Assembly: GCA_001586965.3 (NCBI GenBank) | Contig: LUCW03000156.1 | Location: 1 to 40,000 of the forward strand | Direction of reading: 5' to 3' | DNA: 40,000 bases | From: Sphaeroforma sirkka | Lineage: Eukaryota > Opisthokonta > Ichthyosporea > Ichthyophonida | Shown here: piece after piece, positions 1 through 10,004 of the stretch | Numbering within the stretch: the first letter of the stretch is position 1 | How the letters are laid out: each line of letters opens with the position of its first letter | Notes under the pieces: generated by a model | What the model saw: the letters and a program-made list of their open reading frames with translations, nothing else | What the model was told of the DNA's origin: nothing | Databases searched by the model: none | Program-made: the position numbers and the translations under genes

Positions 1-59
1 TATTCATCAACGTAACGTTGGAATTTATTGTTGTTGTGCCGCTTTCTTCTTCTGCCCGA

Positions 60-1210
60 GTTTGCTCGGCTTTTGTGGTATGCCGCGATGTCATTCGATC
101 GTCAAAAGCTTCGGCTGACTCCCCAAGTTGGATCACCATCCCGCCAGCGAAACCAAGTATTTTGAATTCTCTGTGGAATCATTCTGTCTATGTCGAATGA
201 TGTAACGGAACGAGGAACTATCCTGCCACCACATATGATCTTCTAAAGGCTTTTCGGTGGCTCTGTGGACTAGTCAAAAAAGTTCCACTCTAACTGGTTT
301 ACCTTTGAAAGTATCTGGAAGTGAACCATCCTTGTGTGTGTCAGTTCATATCCTTGTCCCTGTCTGGCTTTTGACAACGTATGGTCCCGACATTGGTCGC
401 ATTGCTTTTGTTTGTGCGACCTTCGGACCGTACCATTACCACATCCCCTGGTTGAAAGGTGATAAAATCGTTAGCATGGAGGCGGTCAAACTGCCTGGAT
501 AGTGTGTCTGCGTATTTCTGCGTGAACTTACAAAGCGTCGGCAGGATAGTGTCGTGCAAACGATCCAGCCGTTGTGCCCAAGCCTCATTGGTGACCGGCT
601 GATTTCCCGGAAGGTCATCCGTGAAGTCAGCAAAATTTGAGAACATGACGGCGACCGAAGTAAGCACTGAATGGTGCTGTCTTGTGTCGCCGAGATATTC
701 GGAGGTTCTGGCACAGCATAATAAGTGGTAGTCGGACATCCCGTGCCGTAGGTAAAGATTCACATAGCTTGCGAACTCCTTCGTGCATGTCTCTGTGTCT
801 TCTCTCCGCTGCTCCCAGAACCTGAGGAGGATATGGTGCAACTTCTTGAGTTATTAATTTAACAATCTTGTTCTAAAAACTCGCCTCCCTCGTCTGATTG
901 AATTTTCCTGGGAAAACCATGTTCCCCAAACACCTCCATAAGTTTCGATGTCACCACTTCTGCTGACTTTGTGGCCGTTGCTCTCAATATCGAGTACCCT
1001 GTTGCTATATGCAAGACGTGCAATATATATCGATTTCCTGCTGCTGAAACTAGTGGCATTGGAATCATGTCGACTTGAATATGATCCCACGGATACTTTG
1101 CCGTTATATTAATCATCGGGTGAAATCCTTTCGTAACACCCTCTGTCCTAGACATGTGCGACAGTTTCTCCTAACTGTTTGTGCAAGTTCCAGAGCGTTA
1201 GGCCACAAAT
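60..1210 (-). pseudogene. Element A integrase with chromodomain-like tail (fossil)
   Basis: The minus-strand translation contains an rve-type integrase core (PWDHIQVDMI, then FPRKIQSDEGGEF, which fits the first and second acidic positions of a DDE core). Further on comes the usual C-terminal signature around FQPGDVVMVRS (about 400-440). Beyond that, near 130-240, is a segment reading YIIRHRQNDSTENSKYLVS followed by LAGW, which resembles the strand-helix pattern of a chromodomain. Chromodomains at this place in Ty3/gypsy elements are known to guide insertion to particular chromatin. The integrase assignment is firm; the chromodomain is a visual match only. The region is a fossil part of element A. 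Confidence 0.75.
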
Positions 1211-1369
1211 GTCCGTTCTGCTGTAGTTGAGCAACTGTATCCTCTGCTCTATGATGCCCAATCTCATGCTGACACAAGGTGAGCTGTGTGCGACAGGCTT
1301 ATCTCTTCCTCATCTGGAGAATCCGTCATGGCTACTTCCGAGGTAGCGATCGATACTAGCCGAGACGTA

Positions 1370-1906
1370 TCAAATGGGGTGACTTTCGATACTGAAGACG
1401 GTTCTGCATATCCCCAATCGTGCTGAAAACGTCGCTGGAAGGCTGTAACCATTGCGTGGGCCTACTCTGGCAATGACTGTGTGACCCCATGGTGTCTTGC
1501 CACTCGCATACTTTCCGTATTTGAGGAAGGAGTGGGCTGTCCCTGGAACTAATACTGGGTCTCTTTGTAGAAGCGACTTGAATAACTGGAACCAAGGCTC
1601 GTGGGGCGCCCACAGTAGACACACCGTAGCTGTGGCCCTCTCTGATCGTATCTTGCGCAACATTCTATGGATTAATCTCCATGGTGGGTTCATCCATCCG
1701 TCTATATCTTTCCAACAATGTGCAAACGCTCCACCCCTGTCATCGTCGGTGTAGTAGCGTGGCAAATGGTGATCCTGTTGCGAAGCAAAGACATCGACAT
1801 TATTCTCACCCATAATCCGTTGCGCTTGCTCAAAGTAATCTGGAAAAAAGTTGCCAACATTCTGCATATAGTACCTCCGGGTCCTCAGTCTCAACAGTTC
1901 CCTCAT
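1370..1906 (-). pseudogene. Element A Dam-like methyltransferase domain (fossil)
   Basis: Between RNase H and integrase the minus strand encodes about 150 residues with NVDVFASQQDHHLPRYYT, a central MNPPWRLIHRMLRKI and a later VCLLWAPHEPWFQLF. The layout, D-x-F-A then about 45 residues then NPPW then a hydrophobic strand ending in a Pro-Trp pair, matches the methyltransferase-like domain known from DIRS retrotransposons, related to phage-type Dam N6-adenine methyltransferases (D/N-P-P-aromatic motif). The element is otherwise a Ty3/gypsy type with protease and DDE integrase, not a tyrosine-recombinase DIRS element. Enzyme activity is not implied. A homologous domain is present in family B (about 30.3-29.9 kb). 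Confidence 0.6.
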
Positions 1907-1909
1907 GAA

Positions 1910-2546
1910 GCCTAGACCACGCGTCTGGTAGCACGTTATTTATACCCGGGATGTGCGAGATAGTGAAATTGAAAGGCGCTATGATGTGATGCCATCGTTG
2001 TAGCATCGGATTCAGCTTCAGCTGTGTGTTCATATACACCAAAGCCTTGTGATCAGTCAACACTGAAAAGCGTTGACCTTCGAGATGATCCCGGAAGTGT
2101 GTGAGACCATATACCAAGGCCAATAATTCCTTCATGGGTGTTGCGTAATTGCGCTGTGCTGCGTTGAGGGTCTTGCTGAAGAACATTAGGTATTGCTTCT
2201 TCCCTTCTATGGTCTGGAACAATGCACCTCCAATACCGTAGTCGCTTGCATCCGTTTCTCTGAGTTGTAAAGGTACTTCGTCGACGGGAAATTTCAACAC
2301 TACTGCCTCAACTATGGCTTGCTTCATGGCATCCCAAGCTTGCTGATGTCTCTGTTCCCACCTGTCTCCAATGATTTCCTTAGGCCTCAGTCTTACGAAT
2401 TCCCGGAGTTGGGCAACTACCTCTGCAAATTTTGGTAGGTGCTCGTGAAGAAAGTTGGCTAATCCCAAGGCCGATGCAATGCCTTTGTACTTCTTCGGGG
2501 TTGGCCAGTCAATGAGCTTGGCCCTGCTTTTCATGGCAAATATCAA
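1910..2546 (-). pseudogene. Element A RNase H region (fossil)
   Basis: The translation shows the Ty3/gypsy RNase H pattern. TDASDYGIGGALFQ carries the first catalytic aspartate, followed by YLMFFSKTLNAAQRNYAT with the conserved S-K-x-L-x-x-x-x-x-N-Y block. PMKELLALVYGLTHFRDHL supplies the glutamate helix and VLTDHKALVYM the second aspartate. It ends with ISHIPGINNVLPDAWSRL, the family's I-x-G-x-x-N-x-x-x-D-x-x-S-R signature. It follows the RT region and leads into the Dam-like domain. In the family this domain removes the RNA strand during reverse transcription. Confidence 0.85.
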
Positions 2547-3801
2547 TTCCGGCCTTCGATACTCGCTTCCCTAGGATCATGACTTCTTTGACTGCAAAAT
2601 GACATTTTGAAGGGTTTAGCTTGAAACTGTGGTACGTCAGCCGCCGAATGACCTCTTTCACTACTCGTACGTGTTCCTCATAGTCATCTGTTGCTATTAC
2701 GATGTCGTCCAGGTAGTGGTGTGCCGGAAGTCCTTGCAATATCACACTCAGTGTACGCTGAAACTGTTGCGTCAGTGTGTGTAGTCCAAATGGCGCTGAT
2801 GTAAAGGAATACTGGCTTTTGCCATGTGTGAAACTGAATAGATACTGAGAATCAGGGTGAATTGGGAGTCGATGGTACGCTGCGGTTAGATCCAATGTCG
2901 TGTAATATCTCTTCCCTTTGATGTTACCAATGATATCGCTGATACGGGGAATAATGAACTGATCCGCCGGTATTAATGCATTCACCGCTCTGAGGTCCAA
3001 ACACACTCGCACTTTCTTTAGTTCTCCAGATTGAGTATACTCTGGCACGGCGAGCAAGGGTAAGTTGACGGAAGTGGCTGTTTCCCTTTGAACTATGACC
3101 AAATCTTGAATCCACTTCTGCACCTGTCTATCTACCCATGGTATCCATTTGTCTGCTACAAAGTTCCTTGCTGCCTTCCGCATCCTTGCAGCTTGATCTG
3201 GTGTCACTGGCATTCTAACTTCGCCTCCTTCCAGTCTGCACCTGTCCTTTTCTCGAATACCGTCCTTGTCCCTCAGTTCCTTGTCTAGTTCCAGGCGAAC
3301 ACCGTTTTCCTCGGTCAAATCTGGTGGTCGTCTCAACGGTATTGGTTCCAATAGTTTGTCTAGCTCCGTTGGATCTATGGGTGAGAATGGCGATTGAAGG
3401 CCTCCCACGTATAGCCCTAAGCCATGCATAAGATCCTGGCCTACGATCGCGTGGATAGCCGATGGTATATTCATTAGCTCGAAAGACTGTTCTGTGAGCT
3501 CTAGACCATATCGTACTGTAATTCGCACGGTGGAGCCTATTCGCCGTGTACGAACACTACGATCAGCTAAGTATATATAGGATCCCTCCGGAGCCGACTT
3601 AATTTGCAATCCCCAATCGTGTGCGGATGTCGAATCAATGCAACTTCTGTTTGCCCCAGAATCCACTAACGCCCTGCATGTCTTACCGTTAATCAAGATA
3701 GATATGAATACTCGATTGTCCATCGAAAGTAATGGATCTTTAATCGATAGTATCACAGGTGTGCTAGACGGGAAAACTAAAGTTGCATCTGCATCCGACA
3801 C
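2509..3801 (-). pseudogene. Element A protease and reverse transcriptase (fossil)
   Basis: An open stretch of 430 codons. The first 130 residues hold a retropepsin-like aspartic protease with ALVDSGANRSCI (D-S-G-A near residue 47) and later AIVGQDLMHGLGL, the usual I-(V/I)-G-x-D-x-L-x-x-x-G strand. From about residue 240 follows a Ty3/gypsy RT: VRVCLDLRAVNALIP, then YYTTLDLTAAYHRLPI (first catalytic aspartate), FTSAPFGLHTLTQQFQR, and HHYLDDIVIATDD with the Y-x-D-D box. It is preceded by Gag with only a short gap and continues into RNase H, as in a Ty3/gypsy pol. The copy is a fossil. Confidence 0.9.
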
Positions 3802-3810
3802 CCTAACGTC

Positions 3811-5205
3811 CTATTTCTGATCGCTGCCTATGGTTTCCCACGTTGCATCCTCTTCCAACTCACTCTGTTCGATTTCGTCTGGGTGTGCCAGTATGGAAGC
3901 AATGTGTGTGTCTGTAGGCGTGGCCTCCTCATGCTCCGTTTGCTGGTCGTCCGAGTCTATCAGAGCCGTAATGGTGTTGACCGCGGGCAAGCTCTTATTG
4001 AAGGATACCCTTTGCTTGAATCCTCGGCCCGAGTTGGATGTGAATCCAACCCGTTTGGTCGACTGGTAGTGCTTGCAGGAAGACATATGCCTGAAACTGG
4101 GTGGGGCACCCGCTCTGCACGCGTAACACGTGGTGGTCGTAGACGTGCTTGTGCGTTGGGTGCTGCCTCCTGCTGTATTCGTATTCGTATTCAAAATACG
4201 ATCTCGTTGTTGGGCTGGAAGCTGTCTACGCCGATCCCCCACATTCATCTGTGTCCGTACCCGTTGTCTAAGGATGGCATCGGTTTCTTGTATGCCTGGA
4301 TTTAAAATGCGGAGAAGGTCTTCAGTCTCCAGCTGGTCCCAACCTATGTGGTGTTGTAACGTGCGTTCATATGTTATATTACCTGTCAGGTCCTCGAGGG
4401 CCTGTATGAGGCAGTGATTAAGTAACCGCTTAGGAAAGTCCTTGCCCTTATCTGCTCGCTCCCAGGCTCTCTTGTGAACTTCCACAACCTTGTTCAAATG
4501 TTCCCTGGCTGACTCTACACCCTTGATGCGGGGATTACCCTTCGCCAATTTCTTAAAGGTAGGGTCTACGGTGGCCTTGCTCTCATGTTCACAGATTTGG
4601 TCTATGACCTGTTTCGCCGGATATACCCTCAGCTGATTATGGTTGTCACGGAGATAGTCAATTGCGGTCTTTGCTGCCTTAAAATGTATGAGTACCTTAT
4701 AGAACCAACGTACCATCCACGACTCATCTAGTCCTGAGACATGGGCGTTCTTCAGTGCCTCTTCTAACGCCCCTCGTGCGTCTCTATCGACTGTGCTGCT
4801 TAATTGATAACGGTCTGAAGGCCAATCGGGCCATGTCCGTGACTCCGGAGCTCTGTTCTTCCTGATAGCTTCCAATTGAGTATTCAACGCTCCTTTCAGT
4901 GTATCGATCGTGGACGTTAGTAATGTACATCTTGGGACATCGTAGTTTCCCTGTGCTCGACAAAGTTCATTCTCAAAGAAAGATATCTTCCCTTCAAGGC
5001 GTTGACACATGGCTCGGCGATGCTCGTTCCACTGCGCTGGTGCCATGATCGGCTCTCTAGCCTGTTCGTCTTTATGTGGTCGTTTTCTGCTGCCATGAAT
5101 ATTACCGTCGTCGACGTCACTAGACTTGCGCTTACCGTCGTCGACGTAACTAGCCTTGCGAATATCCTGTTCGCGAAGTCTCAGTGCTGTCCGTTGAGTT
5201 CCCAT
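3811..5205 (-). pseudogene. Element A Gag (fossil)
   Basis: 464 open codons directly upstream of the protease-RT region on the same strand, which is the expected place for Gag. The N-terminus is charged and disordered, the middle is mostly helical and the tail is Thr/Ser rich. Near residue 365 is CYACRAGAPPSFRHMSSC, a possible zinc-binding motif with spacing C-x2-C-x9-H-x3-C. This is not the classic C-x2-C-x4-H-x4-C knuckle. I see no obvious sequence match to the Gag proteins of families B and C, so the assignment rests on position and general character. Confidence 0.65.
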
Positions 5206-5222
5206 CGTCTACGTAGTTGTTC

Positions 5223-5912
5223 TCATTCAGCTTCCCTACGATAATCCTCATGTGGGTCGCTCAAATAATACTCTAGCTGTCGGCCCCTGATTTCGTCAGA
5301 TTTTTTGCTGACGAGTGCCCGTGGCCCACCCTGACATACTGCTATGCCGTTGGACTGGTCGCTCATCCCCGTTGCCTGCGAGGGAATCCTGACTTGCACT
5401 GGTGAAACTCCCCGATCGAGTTCGCTTTCGAGTGAAATCTCGTTCAGGTGCTCGGTGAAAAGACTGTCATGAATACGGTCCATCACCCGCTGAATGCATG
5501 CCCGAGGTACCTCGGACGTTGGCTACCCTGTGTCGCTCAGCTGCTGGTTCAGCAGACTTTGAACGACTAGTATGCCTAATCACAAATTGCACCTCACTGT
5601 CTTCTGGATCTGCTCTCCCTCTTACCGGTAGGCGAGACCCGTGCCCTGACTGATGTTGCCTGCTTGCTGCCTGGCGCATGTCTTGGTCTGTCTGTTCATA
5701 TCGCGGTTGTTCATCTCTTCTACGCGATGCTACCGTCTGGCGCGAAGAAGCTGTGCCTCCTTGGTGGGTCTGCTCGAAATCTGACAAGGATCTCTGGGTT
5801 GCTTTGCCGTCGCGACGAGTGCGTCGAGGGCTGCGGGGTGCTGGACGCATAGGCATCTTGATGTTAAGACTTCGATGTATGGCTCTGTGTTGTTGATGAA
5901 TAGTTGGTCCAT
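5223..5912 (-). pseudogene. Element A Gag N-terminal or leader region (fossil)
   Basis: Minus-strand reading frames here encode Arg/Pro/Gln-rich, probably disordered sequence (for example MRPAPRSPRRTRRDGKATQ near 5850, and DRIHDSLFTEHLNEISLES near 5470). They run straight into the Gag region of element A. This is probably the N-terminal part of the same Gag, or a separate leader reading frame. No domain is recognisable. The fossil copy is interrupted here, so the true start is unclear; a position near 5850 is the best guess. Confidence 0.4.
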
Positions 5913-6643
5913 ATTGAAGGAGTGTCGGCTATTATATAATAGTTGAACTCAGCTATTTGTGTTACACACTTTCTTCCGCCGTTCTCCTCTCGTGATACCA
6001 AAATAGCTAATTATCATTGAATCATGTTGATGTCTACAAGGTCTGCTTGCGGGTCCCCGAAAACTCGTTGCGCTCGAATACACCTTGCTCCTTAATGATT
6101 GCTAATTATTTTGTTTGGTTTGGTTTTGTAAATGAGTACTCGTTTTGCTCTCCTTTACTCTGCCTATATGAGTAATTAAGAGTTGCTGATAGACTCGAAG
6201 CGTGTTCAATGATCAACCACCTGTCGTGTTCTAGCGTTCTGAATGCTCCTTTAATCCAACCTTCGGACCACTGTACTCCAACATAAATCAAACCCGAGGC
6301 CTGCAGCCAGGAAGTTCAGGTCAAGGTTCACAAGTATAACCTTGAAGCCCAAGGTAGTTACATCGGTTTTGAAGTTGGAAAACCAAAAAACAAATTCCCT
6401 ATTCAAACCAACTTGAGTGTACTTGCACGATGCCTGATAAGTGCTGTCTACTCTTGCAGGTACTATTTCTTCTGTTCCTTGCAAGAGTCCGCTGCATCTT
6501 GACGATTCGCCTTATACGTCGGCGATAACGTTCTCGTTCTCCTTAGTTTTCACCAACAATCATTCAATCGTACCATGCTACTTGTTGGTCCTACGGCTAA
6601 TTCACTTAAGTTGACTTCCTTTTCTCTAGAATGAAAATTCAAG
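5913..6643. other. Gene-free AT-rich stretch, perhaps with element A LTR or leader
   Basis: No coding region is supported. It lies where the 5' LTR and leader of element A should be, but the matching 3' LTR is outside the window, so no LTR can be delimited. A (TA)n tract of about 20 bases begins at 6644, and short TA runs follow it up to 6675. Confidence 0.4.
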
Positions 6644-6684
6644 TATATATATATATATATATAAACATATATATGAAATTGTAT

Positions 6685-6764
6685 TTTAGCTTGTAACATC
6701 GGTAAACATGTCTGCTAGTTGTGTTTTGGTCGTGGGTTCGAGACTCTCCATGTTATACTTTTTT
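6685..6764 (+). repeat. tRNA-like (SINE-like) Pol III module, degenerate
   Basis: A good B-box, GGTTCGAGACTC (6735-6746), lies about 45 bases after a weak A-box-like TAGCTTGT (6687) and before a T6 run (6759-6764) that could end Pol III transcription. It resembles the modules near 9.74, 33.6 and 36.8 kb (shared GGTAAACAT and the GTGGGTTCGA block). It does not fold as a complete tRNA, so a SINE head or tRNA relic is more likely. Confidence 0.4.
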
Positions 6765-6765
6765 C

Positions 6766-7446
6766 TATGCTTTCGTGACCATCGAAGTTCGCGCATGCAA
6801 CGATGGCCAAACATTCGACTCGGAGATATTTTCGAAAAATCGATCTTCTAACCATGCCACTCTTTTCGTCTAGCCAATTGATTACCAAAACTTGCTCCAG
6901 TAGTTGATATTTGTTGAAAATACGAGTTGAAATCGCATTCTTTCTGTCTCAGTTTCTCCCAAACTGTGCCTAGCTCCTCTTCTGCATTGCTACCTGTCTC
7001 ACGCGCGCTTAATTCACTCGTTTCCATTCTCCGTCGCCTGACACTGTCGATTCTACATTGCTACCTGCTTTTCTTGATCACCTCTATATACCCATTGTCG
7101 CCGCTGTACTCGCCCACACCTATGAAAATCTGCCATATCGACCTTCTCTACGCCAAATTACGTTCTTCTATACCCCTAACTGCGATACTGCATCATGTTC
7201 GTGTTGTGCGGACTGACTAGGCCAGCCAAAACATTGTTCAAACGTCCTATGGCTGCTAATTAGTCAGAGGGAGGCCTTGATTGCCAACGACGGCCTGAAA
7301 AGTCGCATTGGAATTGAAGTATCTGGATTTTTGGACCGAAGATGGATTAAAAAATCAAAAGAAGAATGAATGGTTGTTGGAAAATGGTCGGATGACTAAT
7401 TAATCTATAAAAAAATATAAAAAATGAAAATGCTAAAAAAAAAATG
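6766..7446. other. Gene-free stretch
   Basis: Mixed-composition sequence without a supported gene. The longest open frame on the plus strand (6927-7220, 97 codons) is Ser/Leu rich and shows no recognisable domain. The right part becomes A/T rich towards the microsatellite block. Confidence 0.4.
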
Positions 7447-7520
7447 CTGCATATATTACTAATCACTCCAATTTGCTCTAGATTTAAAATAATTTTAAAA
7501 AATCTGCATAAAATATATAA

Positions 7521-7568
<48 letters not shown>

Positions 7569-7787
7569 CACGCAAGCGTATCAAACCGAGCAAAACGGAT
7601 ATATATATAAATATATATTTTAAATAAAAGTAGTAGTATTCGACCGGATGGTTGGATAGCTATTTTTTTTAGAAAAAAAAAAGAAGAAATAAAATGCTCA
7701 TCAGCTAAATAAAATGGGCACCTGTTAATTTCTGCATATATTACTAATCACTCCAATTTGCTCTAGATTTATAATAATAATAAAATC

Positions 7788-7838
<51 letters not shown>

Positions 7839-7871
7839 ATCACGCAAACGTATCAAACCGAGCAAAACGGA
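7447..7871. repeat. Spaced direct repeat with embedded microsatellites
   Basis: The block starting CTGCATATATTACTAATCAC occurs at 7447 and again at 7732. Each copy runs through a microsatellite to a shared end, CAAACCGAGCAAAACGG (to 7599 and 7871). The first copy holds (TA)n followed by (GT)n (7520-7564); the second holds a pure (AT)n tract (7791-7834). About 130 bases of A-rich sequence separate the copies. This is a local duplication in which the embedded simple repeat has since diverged. Confidence 0.8.
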
Positions 7872-7895
7872 AGGTGGGGATTTCTTTTCACTTAT

Positions 7896-8051
7896 CTGTG
7901 CTCGGAAGACTTTGCTCCTGTCGTAGTTTGCAAGCTCCTTTCGGCTATCCGGTTCTGAGGGAGATCAACTCCTCTGTGCTCGGAAGACTTTGCTCCTGTC
8001 GTAATTTGAAAGCTCCTTTCAGCTATCCGGTTCTGAGGGAGATCAACTCCT
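7896..8051 (+). repeat. Two 78-bp tandem repeats, open in frame
   Basis: A 78-bp unit beginning CTGTGCTCGGAAGACTTTGC occurs at 7896-7973 and 7974-8051 with only a few differences. As 78 is a multiple of 3, the plus frame reads a 26-residue repeat (SVLGRLCSCRSLQAPFGYPV...) twice within an open frame from 7874 to 8071. There is no other sign of coding, so it is annotated as a repeat. Confidence 0.85.
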
Positions 8052-8279
8052 GTAATTTGTCAATAAAATGAACTTCTCCGTCCACTATTATCCTCGAGAT
8101 AAAATCGAATAATACCCTTAAAGTAACTAGTCGTAAAAAATGTAGTAAACACATCAAAATACGATACTAAAACCTACTGAGTCTCCCCTGAGGCTCAGTG
8201 CGGTGTATTTATTCTTATATTTGATTGTCTAATTGGTCTACAAATAATTCACCTCGTGTGAATTAATTGTAAACTAATT
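8052..8279. other. Short gene-free spacer with two small hairpins
   Basis: No coding signal. It includes a short imperfect palindrome near 8178-8201 (CTGAG...CTCAG) and AATTCAC-CTCGT-GTGAATT at 8246-8264. The family-B gag fossil begins to its right. Confidence 0.35.
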
Positions 8280-9995
8280 CTAACTCCATACTGATAGTGG
8301 TTTAAATGGACTTTTACTACAACTTAACAAAGTCGTGTTTACCATTCCACTTGCCATCACGTTTAGTGAGGTTGTAACCACACTTCTTGCAAATTGCTCT
8401 CTCCTTCCTTTCACCCTTTGGTCCAGTAGAAATAGAGCCTTTACCACCTCCAGCAGTAGTGCGAGATTTCTTAGTATTATGTGTAATGTTATTCTCTGTC
8501 GCGGTACGCTTAGGGTAAATCTCGAGGTACTAAGTACTCTAGTTGATGAGTTGGTATGCTTTTGAACTATCTTCTCAAAGACAGACCAAGGCATAGATCG
8601 CAAATCACCATAGGCGTTAATATCATCATCGACCTTTCAAAAAAAGGCTACCCCCCCAGAGTTTCCATCATCTGACAAATTAATAAATATTCGCCAGTAT
8701 AGGTACGACCTCCCATCCGAGTGTTCATATGTGTCATATGACCTAGAGCACCTCGAATAGTAGTATCGTTCCACTTCCCATCACGTTTAGTGAGGTTGTA
8801 ACCACACTTCTTGCAAGGTGCTCTCTCCTTCCTTTCACTCTTTGGTCCAGTAGAAGTAGAGCCTTTACCACCCCCAGCAGTAGTGCGAGATGAGTTTCCA
8901 TCATCTGACAAATTAATAAATATTCGCCAGTATAGGTACGACCTCCCATCCGAGTGTTCATATGTGTCATATGACCTAGAGCACCTCGAATAGTAGTATC
9001 GTTCACAAAGGGCTTGCGAGACTCTAGAAGTTCACGGTCACGTGCATCTTCAAAGAAGGCGTTAAGTATATTCTCACGCAACTGGCGCCAGGGTAGGGCT
9101 TTCCAGTTGGGCTCATAGGCCTTCAAGATAGTTTTCCATTCCTCTGACTCACAGAAATGAATAAAGGCATTCATCATCTGTTTATCCTTAAGGCTGGCAG
9201 ACTCTTTAAGTTGGTCAAAGGCCTTCAGTGTCTCCCCTGTACTCTCATTAGTAGAGAAATCGACTTCAGCCTTCGCGGTACTTAGCTGCTTTATAAAGCT
9301 TGGTTCGAAGCGTTCACGAGGTTCACGCTCAGTGCTACGTATTGCTAGTACCAATATAGAATTTATCTCCTTTCTCTTGTTATCGATTAGATAGCGAATG
9401 TTATCCGCTTTCTTATCGTCAAGGTCAGAGTCATTCAATAGACGGTCCTAAAGGACTTGCATACCAGAACGTAATAGCCTGGGACGTTGTTGTCTGGTTC
9501 TCACTTCCTCGTCTTCAGTGCTAGAGGGGGTACTCTCTAGTGAGGTACTGGTATAATGACTACCAAAGTCATGACTACCAGGGTTAGATGGTAAATGAGG
9601 ATCAATGTTATGAGGGTGGCAAGACTCATCGATCTCCATACGATCATAGCCTCTGACAGGGTTAGGTTTGTCGAGAGGGTGGTCGATTGTAGCTTCCGAG
9701 CTATAGAGATTAAAGTTTGAGGGTTTACCCACTTCACCAGCGGTAACTGGCTCAGTGGTAACCCTATTGGCTGATAAACAAGTGGGCCTCAGGTTCGAAC
9801 CCTGGCTTGAAATGTATATTTTTTTCGATATAGGAAGAATATCGGCCACGTGGGATATGATCGAAGGGTCAGAAACTGCGGCTGCGGCTAGTTCCTTTAA
9901 AAGCTTATTTTTGCGGTTCAAATGACGTCGAGATTGAGAAGATCCAACCACTCGTTGTCGAGTTATGGCGTCCCCAACATTTGCGTCTCCCGCCC
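8280..9995 (-). pseudogene. Family-B gag, old decayed copy (fossil)
   Basis: Minus-strand translations match the gag of the full family-B element at 32.2-34.3 kb: TTIRGALGHMTHMNTRMGGR, GEYLLICQMMETL, RSMPWSVFEKIVQKHTN, CKKCGYNLTKRDGKWN and YDRMEIDESCHPHNIDPHL. The 3' part contains an internal duplication with a period of about 233 bp (8659 and 8892 start the same block). A tRNA-like module lies inside it on the opposite strand (9741-9810). Divergence from the 27-35 kb copy is clearly visible, so this is an older insertion with several breaks. No pol follows; the sequence stops at 8.28 kb. Confidence 0.85.
9741..9810 (+). repeat. tRNA-like Pol III module inside family-B gag (copy 1)
   Basis: The plus strand has an A-box TGGCTCAGTGG (9748-9758) and a B-box GGTTCGAACCC (9792-9802), spaced as in a tRNA gene and followed by a T-rich stretch (TATATTTTTTT near 9816). 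The acceptor stem does not pair, so it is a tRNA-derived module and not a working tRNA. It sits antisense within gag at the same place as the modules at 33.6 and 36.8 kb. Confidence 0.65.
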
Positions 9996-10004
9996 CAACA
10001 TTTG

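Larger units (their letters stand above)
1..5912 (-). mobile_element. Ty3/gypsy-like LTR element A (fossil, partial)
   Basis: On the minus strand the order is Gag (about 5.9-3.8 kb), aspartic protease and reverse transcriptase (3.8-2.5 kb), RNase H (2.5-1.9 kb), a Dam-like domain (1.9-1.4 kb), integrase (1.2-0.3 kb) and a chromodomain-like tail near the left edge. This order is that of Ty3/gypsy chromoviruses with an extra domain after RNase H. The left end is outside the window, so the 3' LTR is not seen, and I could not define a 5' LTR to the right of 5912. The copy is broken, with roughly six to eight interruptions, and looks older than the family-B copies further right. It is distinct from B in sequence but shares the same domain plan. 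Confidence 0.85.

Noticed and set aside
1370-1906. A DIRS element, because of the Dam-like domain
   Set aside because: No tyrosine recombinase is seen. The same pol has a retropepsin and an rve integrase, and family B has true TGTA...TACA LTRs.
3830-4417. Plus-strand open frames opposite element A Gag
   Set aside because: Low-complexity shadows of the minus-strand gag, with no domain.
6927-7220. Plus-strand open frame of 97 codons
   Set aside because: Ser/Leu-rich, no recognisable domain and no supporting context.
7347-7571. Minus-strand open frame of 74 codons
   Set aside because: It is the translation of (GT)n and (TA)n microsatellites (alternating Thr-His and Ile-Tyr).
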